Part shown: positions 57,301 through 64,000 of the stretch, in pieces
Position numbering within the stretch: the first letter of the stretch is position 1
Layout: each line of letters opens with the position of its first letter
Source: Gymnothorax reevesii
Taxonomy: Eukaryota > Chordata > Actinopteri > Anguilliformes > Muraenidae
Direction: 5' to 3'
Length of the DNA: 64,000 nucleotides
NCBI GenBank assembly: GCA_029721435.1
Contig: CM056578.1
Location: 17,584,911 to 17,648,910, forward strand
Program-made: the position numbers and the translations under genes
The notes under the pieces: model-generated
What the model saw: the letters and a program-made list of their open reading frames with translations, nothing else
Databases searched by the model: none
What the model was told of the DNA's origin: nothing

Positions 57301-58999
57301 TATTATTCTTTGCTTTCATTCTCTTGTGAGGTAAGCAGGCGATGCTGAAGTAGCTGTGTTTATAGTGTAGAATGTAAATCCGACAGACTTGTTCTCACTG
57401 GTAGCACAGGTCAGCCATAAATAAACAGTACAGTAAAAAAATACAAAAAACATTTTTAAAAGCATTACTATGAAAAACATCACAAAATCTGATTAAAGGC
57501 ACAGAATAAAAGGTTGAACTTTCATGACAGATACTTCTCTGACTGCTAAAATGCATTAATTGTACATGCTTTCATTGCAAATATCTCCTTCTTTGGCTAT
57601 ATCAGCTGCTGCTATGTAGGTATGAGTTTGGATCTGTTGACCCCCACAGGAATGTGCCCAAAGTCTGCCTGGAACTAGCAGAACTGCAGCTTTCCCAAGG
57701 GGCGAGAGTGTCTGCAGGCGGAGGTGGGAAATCCAGCATCCACCAACCTCCATTATCAAATTTGCTTTTTCCTGATTAGGGTTATGGGCGGGGGGCGTGG
57801 GGTGGGACGCGAGAGGTGAGTACACACCCGAAGGGTGCATCCAAATTCTCTGAAGAGCAAGAGACGTTCCTCACTCATGTATATCAGCAGTGAATACTTT
57901 GGCAGCCGTGACAAGGAGAGTGCGAACTTTAAACAAAGGACCTATATCTGTAATTTGAATCCCGCAGTTTTTGATAAATTGCAAAGGTTATCTTAGCTAT
58001 CAAGCTCATGATGTACAGAAGGAAAGGATTTCGAATATATTCCGAGGTACCTTTAGAATCACCCGGCAACTTTCCCTTCACCTCTGTCACATTTTCCAGC
58101 AAGATCAAGAAAAAGTGTAGAGAGATGGAAAAAGGCGTCCTGTTCAAGAGAATTCTGATGCCGCCGCGGACAGTTCAAGAAGTAAAAAAATCTTTCCCAA
58201 TTTAAGAAGTAAATTTGTAAGCGGCGCATCCCCTCAGCCAAGAGGTAGAACTAATTCGCAAAATAACCGAGCAGAGTTTATTGATAGCGAACTAAGACAA
58301 GCACTTTGCTCTACGACCTCTCTCTTCATCTCTGTCTACAGGTATTCATGGCTTTGTTTCACTCAGGTACCAATGAAAGCCTTGACAACAAGATGGATTC
58401 CTCAGCCAATCAATGACTTAAAAAAAATTATCTAGCCAATTAGTAAATTTAATAAAATAACTTCTGCTGCGAATAAATACTAAGAAGACAATACAAGCCC
58501 TGGAGGCTGAAGTTTGACCGTTATGCAGTTGAAGCATAAATGAAAATGATGCAGTTCTGTGAATAATGCGCCCCACTGATCGTAAGAATGATTTCTCACT
58601 GACTTCATCATTTGTGTTTCTCAGCTCAATGCCATTACTGGAATAGACCTCAGCTGCAAAGACAAAAAAAAACATGCACTCCGTGATTGATTGAACAATG
58701 AATGGATCGTACAGTCTGTGAAATTACACCAGGCGACCCAAGGAGGGCACGTAAATAACGTCAGCAAGTTGTGCAATGCGTAAAAAAGAAAGAACATTCC
58801 AATAAGTCAGCATCGCATAACGTGGTACTAACGTGGCTAATTGAGAAATTCTGAAAATGCACCATGCAGTGTTGTGTTGACTGTATATGGAATGAGGCTC
58901 AGACTGGATTAAGAGTCCCTATTAAGGGGTCAAACGGACTGTCAGCTCTTTTCAGGAGGTGGGGGGTCACTCGGATAGACCGGGTGCCTTTTGGCCATC
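57301..58999. other. intergenic, nothing firmly recognised
   Basis: No gene can be supported. A minus-strand splice-acceptor-like site at about 58655 followed by an EVYSSNGIELRNTND frame is discussed in the findings. Confidence 0.4.
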
Positions 59000-59008
59000 C
59001 CTCTTACT

Positions 59009-59010
<2 letters not shown>

Positions 59011-59050
<40 letters not shown>

Positions 59051-59098
59051 GCAGGTTTGGTGTGTGTGTTATGCATGTGTGTGTGTGTGTGTGTGTAG
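59011..59098. repeat. compound (GT)n microsatellite
   Basis: Two GT blocks (59011-59046 and about 59073-59096) separated by GCGCGGCAGGTTTGGTGTGT-like sequence, with G-rich flanks. Confidence 0.9.
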
Positions 59099-60745
59099 GG
59101 GGTAGTGTGAGTGTGTGCGGTGTGTATGTGAATGGGGGGATATTGGTGCTGTACAGAATCCCCCGGCCATCTCTCCTGCCTGCAGGAATTAGCCACGAGA
59201 GTTTTGTTAGGGTGGGTGGGGACAGGACAGAGTCCTCTGGGTTTATTTCTTGTTTACTGGTGTCTGGATAAATGGGAGGATGACAGGTTTTTGGTTTACA
59301 GTGGGCCGGTGCACAGTTTTTTAGAGTGTGGGTTGGGGAGGGGGGTGCAGGGGGCAGTTGTTTATGGAGCACTGTGAGAAATGCGACTCGATTGGTCGCA
59401 CTCCAGCCCATGGGCTTTGGGGTGGGGTGGGAAGGGCTGTGGGGAGGCGGGGTGCTGGAGGTTACCCTGCTCGCTACAGATCAGTCATTCTGTTCCCGCC
59501 CCACCAATGCTTGTGTGCGAGCTCGTTCTCATGCAGCCTACAATGCCCCTTCCCACACCAAATGCTCATGTAGCTTTTGATCAAATTCACGAATGCAAAA
59601 ATGAACTTTGGAGGGAAATCATGCAACCTGTTCAGTGAGAAATTCAATCAAACCCATCAGAATGCAGTCCAACTGAGTGTTAGTATCTGAAAAGCATGCA
59701 AAACATACACACAAACACACATACACACACATACACACACACAAAAACAAAAATCAATGTACAGTTAAAACCAGGAAATATTTCCCATGACCCTTTAGTG
59801 AATACAATACAATGTGCAAAAAAAAACTCCCAGAGTAAAGTGCAACCTTCTAGTCAGCATTTACTTAAAAAACTGAGCATATCCATCAGACCAAGTAGAG
59901 GGACACTAATGTTGTTTGAACGGGTGTCCTGCCTTTTTAGAATTGAAGCTCTGATTACTAAAACCCCACAAGTCAAGTCAAGTCAAGTGTGACTTATGGG
60001 GTTTTAGTAATAGGTGCTTCAATTATTATTAAACACCTTTTGGTGAAACTGATACAGAGAAAGGCGACAAAAAATCCAAGATGACCCTGAAGGGAAAAAA
60101 GTTGAAGACTTAAGTTTTAACATCTTAGCAAGTCCATCGATCTTCAGAACAGACTGTCCTTATAAGTACAGGTGTTTAAAGGCATGTACTGCATTTATAT
60201 GGTTAGCAGGGTGTGGGGGGGTGTGGGGGGGGGGGGGATGACTATACCTACAATGGCAGTGAGTGGTAGGGAAATTGCCAGTGGGCACTCCCAATCAAAC
60301 GATGGCTCAAAACCTCTGGCGTCATAAAAAGCCCAATTGATGACATTAAGTGAACAAGCCCTTCAGTGTCATTCACGGAGAGAATATGACACATGCAGTC
60401 TGAGGACTGAGGAGACAGGATATATTTCACCACAGGGCAGACAGATTCTGACAGTTTAATTTAGAAAAAACGCTTGCTTAGGTCAGTATACGGTATAGCG
60501 ACGGGACAAAAGAGAAAATTCCATACGCAATGTAGCCACTCAGAAGTGTACTCTCATTAATTGTCAGAAAAGGTTATGCATGGCATTATCACAGTAAAAT
60601 ACTGAAGAAATTGCATTTGCACTTAGAAAGTGTCTACCAGACGCTGATCTCTTGCAATTGCTGAGGAAACGGTGTCGTATTTCACAAGCAGTCTGCCAAA
60701 ATCTAATTGGTGGGTTTGGCATCTTAGCTAATTTGTAGATAATTG
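59099..60745. other. intergenic with (CA)n tract
   Basis: A CA-rich microsatellite lies at about 59706-59744, and a G-rich run at about 60210-60237. ACCCCACAAGTCAAGTCAAG near 59963 sits close to its partial complement CTTATGGGGTTTTAGTAAT, a small local hairpin. No gene was recognised. Confidence 0.5.
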
Positions 60746-60786
<41 letters not shown>

Positions 60787-60806
60787 TATTATTATTATTA
60801 TTATAA
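60746..60806. repeat. (ATA)n/(TTA)n microsatellite
   Basis: About 13 AAT units run directly into ATT units, making a self-complementary trinucleotide tract. Confidence 0.95.
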
Positions 60807-60974
60807 TAACAGAAAAACCAAAGTGTTATTTTGTTTTTCTATCTTGGAAAAGATGTCGTCTGGAGGGGAGCATATGTTGCTCTAAAACTTTTATAAACCT
60901 TTCAGCATTCATGGTGCTTTTTAAAACAAGTGTTCCACACCATCAGAGATGCTGTCTTTTGAACTGAACACTGA

Positions 60975-61871
60975 TAACAGGCGGTGTGGTCTTTCTCCTC
61001 TTTAGTCCGGAGGACACAACACCCATGGTTTAAAACAAGAATGTCAAATATGGACTCGTCTGACCACAGGACACTTTGCTACAGTCCATTTTGGCCCACA
61101 GAACACGGCGGCGCTTCTGGATAAAGCTAAACAATGGCTTCCTTTTTGCATGATAAGAGTTTTAGGTGGCATCTGTGGATGGCACGGCAGAATGTGTTTA
61201 CAGACAGTGGTTTCTTGAGGTATTCCTGGGCCGATTTAGTAATGTCAATGACAGAATCATGCCAGTGTGTGACACAGTGGCGTCTGAGGGCCCGAAGATC
61301 AGGGGCATCCAGTACAGGTCTTCAGCCTTGTCCCTTACGCACCAAGATTTTTCCAGTTTCTCTGAATCTTTTGATGATATTATGCAGTGTCAATGATGAG
61401 ACCTTCAAAGCCTTTGCAATTTGACATTGAGGAACATTGATTCTAAAGTATTCCGCAATTTTTTTTACGCAAGCCTTCACGGGTTTGAGAGCCTCTGGCC
61501 ATCTTTACTTCTAAGACACTCAGCCTGTCTAAGACATCCCTTATATAGCCAATCATGTTACATACCTGGTGCCAGTTAATTTAATTACTTGCTAAATGTT
61601 CTTTCAGCTGATTCTCTTATATATTAATAGCTTTTTCTGCCGTTTTTTGCCTGTGTCCCAACTGTTTTGAGACCTGTTGCCGCCAGAAAATTTGAAACGA
61701 GCTCTTTTTTTTTTTTGGATAAAAATGTAAATTGTCTCAGTTTCAACATTTGAAATGTTATTGATGATCTTTTGTAAAAATCATATTGGCTCATGTGATC
61801 TGAAAGTCATTGCATTTAGACTTTATTCACAATTAACAGTTTGTCCCCACCGTTTTGGAATTGGGGTTGTA
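60975..61871 (-). mobile_element. Tc1-like element, 3'-truncated
   Basis: The right terminus at 61871 reads, on the minus strand, TACAACCCCAATTCCAAAAC. Behind it on the minus strand lies the family leader (GACTTTCAGATCACATGAGC) and then transposase N-terminal coding (through GTGTCAATGATGAGACC on the plus strand) to about 60975, where it ends inside the transposase at a GGACTCGTCTGACCACAGG (SDE-box complement) region. No second terminus is seen. The same terminus type occurs at 5574. Confidence 0.75.
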
Positions 61872-62689
61872 AATGATATGCCCCTCTCCCTTATGTATTT
61901 GGGTCTTATTTACTGGCACTGTAAAATAAATAAATAAATGGTCGCAAAATAACCAAATTTTCTTACTGGAAAACAGTCCCACTGGAAATTCCCTACAACC
62001 ACAACTGCATTGATTCGGGCACAAATCTAATTGCTTTTTATGTGCAGTTGTTTTTTCCACGGTGTGAGAACTGTCACCATGGTGTGTGCTTGCAAATAGA
62101 GGCCACTGACTCACTCACTCATGGGATGTCTGTGCACTTTCGTGCTTGAACACCATGAAACCTGGAATGGGAGTAACAAACATACCCTGCAATTGTCTTC
62201 AGAAAATCAGAGTGTTTATGCAGTTTCCTGCCAGAACTTGAAGTAGGGCCTGAGGATAAAATCTGGATTTTTCCCTACTAAATTCTAATAAATCAAAAAC
62301 TAAAATATAATATCCTCATAAAACAGGACACTGCATAGTTCTTCGATCATTCAGCTAAAGTCAGCCAATCACTTGGTTTTTAATCATTCACCAACTCGGC
62401 TGAGTTGGGGCAAGAAATAAGAGGAACACACCTCATGAATTCTAGAGTGTTTACATTAATAATACTCACCTGCATCAGTTATTCAGGGTCTTGAAATCAG
62501 TAACCCATTAAAAATGGGTATGTACAAGTGGGCAGTCAATGATCCTTAAAATGTATAGTAACTTTGTAAGTAAGTGGCTTGATTTATTAATATCTCTTGT
62601 TAACACTTTATTAACAGGCTGTAGCAGGTGTTACATGACAGAGAACCTGTTGAAATATAGATTTTTAACAAAATCTAAGATCTCCTGTG
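61872..62689. other. intergenic, nothing recognised
   Basis: AT-rich spacer without recognisable features. Confidence 0.45.
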
Positions 62690-63031
62690 GGTAGCAGTGT
62701 CACCACACAGCAAGAGGGTGGTGGACCTGAATCCGGCCTGAGGTCCATCTGCATGTTGTCCCCATCTTTGTGTGGGTTTTATGAAGTCCAAGGGCATCCA
62801 TTTCAGAGAGCTGGTGGCTCTAAATTGTGCTTCGGTGTGAATGGTGCGTGAACCCCCATGATGAATTGGAAAACCCTCCGGGATTTATTCCTACATTTCA
62901 TCCATTGTTTACAGTGATGGGCTATGACTTTTCTGTGGCTCGGTAAAGGAATGCTCAGGTTAAATAATGGATGGAAGGATGTGTGATTGGATGGATGGAT
63001 GGATGGATTGATGGATTGATGGATGGATGGA
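62690..63031. repeat. common fish interspersed repeat ending in (GGAT)n
   Basis: It begins GGGTAGCAGTGTCACCACAC and contains CATGTTGTCCCCATCTTTGT. It ends in a GATG/GGAT tetranucleotide tract (about 62965-63031). The GTAGCACTGTCGCCTCACAGC-like core is widespread in fish genomes. Fragment 26490-26715 is another piece of the same family. Confidence 0.6.
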
Positions 63032-64000
63032 CAAATAATTCATCGTACAGTATATCTCAGTACAGGGATATGTATTTATGATGACTTCGGAAAAACAATA
63101 GACTCTTGAAACACTGTTGTGCATCCATCGTGTTGTAAATTAATCCCTACTGTCTCTTATAAAGGACTTTAAAATAATGGTGGCTCTTTGGGTAGCAGGA
63201 AAACTGCTCTTTCACAGCTATTCTCTGTGCGTTAGTGTCCTGCACATGACCCAGTTTCAGTGGTAATGGTGAAAAATGCGTCTGAGCCACGTTATGGTGC
63301 CATTTCATAATATCCCATGGAGGACCACCTGTCAAATCACCTACCCAACATCCTGTTATCTAAGTCCAGTAAACAGCATGGCCAGGCTGTACAAACCTAT
63401 GTTATTTCCCCTTAAGTAGTCCAGCTCGGATCATTCATATTTTACGGAGCAATACTCCACATTCCCATTGTTCCTGTTCCTCAAACAGGAGAGGAGCAAA
63501 GCTTTAATAAGATTTGTATCTTTTGTATATGGTTGCAGGGAGCTGAAACACCTGCTTCTAATGTCATTCATGAAAATGGAAGTCTTGTGTGACTCTGAAA
63601 TATAATTCATAATTTGCTCACTGGTATTACGGTGCACCTTTCATGATAAAATTGCATTTTCTGGACATCTGGAAGGGTGACTTATTTTCTCCATCTTCTC
63701 TCAATTTTCTCTTGGGTTTTATGTGCACATAGAGTATGCCGTGCACCCTACTACTGGTACAGAAGAAAAACAACTCGCCGTTTTTGAGGCTGTGTGTTAA
63801 CGGGAGGCTGCTGAAGAGACTAAATCTTGCAGATTGAAATTTTCACGTTGACCGCTCAGCGTTTTCAGCTCTTTTTTTTTTTTTTTTTGGTTCATGCGCA
63901 TGGCTCAATTAGGCCCTGGTGTGTGAAATCGATACTCGGGCCATTTGTTCCCCTTGTGTTGCAGTTTTTGCCGCAGCAACTCAACAGGAGTTTGTGCTCA
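63032..64000. other. intergenic, nothing recognised
   Basis: No gene can be supported. T-run at 63872-63889. Confidence 0.45.

Noticed and set aside
58942..59411. His/Thr-rich frames in the 59-kb region
   Set aside because: They translate a GT/CA microsatellite and contain no other information.

Overview
The window is vertebrate nuclear DNA, most likely from a ray-finned (teleost) fish. It has long introns, GT-AG splice sites, many microsatellites, and a dense teleost-style mix of Tc1/mariner, hAT-like and piggyBac-like foldback elements, an L2-type LINE and a Ty3/gypsy remnant. There is no bacterial-style gene organisation. Almost every long open frame is either transposon debris or non-coding.

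The real genes are two tandem, head-to-tail, minus-strand members of the TIM (T-cell immunoglobulin and mucin domain, HAVCR/TIMD) family. These are cell-surface receptors which in mammals bind phosphatidylserine and regulate T cells and phagocytes. Gene A (19515-31971) can be built completely by hand from seven exons: signal peptide, IgV, two short Ser/Thr/Pro-rich stalk exons, transmembrane, and two cytoplasmic exons ending in an NIYQMDE tyrosine motif. Every splice phase agrees and the product is 266 residues. Gene B (14424 down to 7389 and beyond) has the same first three exons, with an identical 58-nt signal exon and identical phases. Its 3' part was not convincingly found and probably runs off the left edge.

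Layout. 1-7.4 kb: transposon-rich sequence inside or beyond the 3' part of gene B (two foldback elements, two Tc1 copies, a zinc-finger retroelement tail, a degenerate 24-bp tandem repeat). 7.4-14.4 kb: gene B exons 3 to 1 and introns. 14.4-19.5 kb: intergenic, with a perfect 39-bp-arm palindrome. 19.5-32.0 kb: gene A, with a Tc1-like element in intron 5. 32-64 kb: no convincing gene. This half holds an L2 LINE split by a 1.57-kb element with a 5-bp target duplication, a 470-bp direct duplication, another Tc1, a Ty3/gypsy pol fragment, several MITEs with readable target duplications, and microsatellites. At 50.0-53.2 kb there is a nested structure carrying a 13-14 bp motif (GTGTCCGACAGTC) about twelve times in both orientations.

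The most noteworthy observations are the motif array at 50-52.4 kb, the three dyad-symmetric TGTATCANNNNTGATACA boxes inside a piggyBac-like MITE, the loss of two of the six TIM-type cysteines in gene A but not gene B, and the perfect palindrome at 16.3 kb. All gene models here rest on reading splice sites and family motifs by eye. No alignment or transcript support was available.
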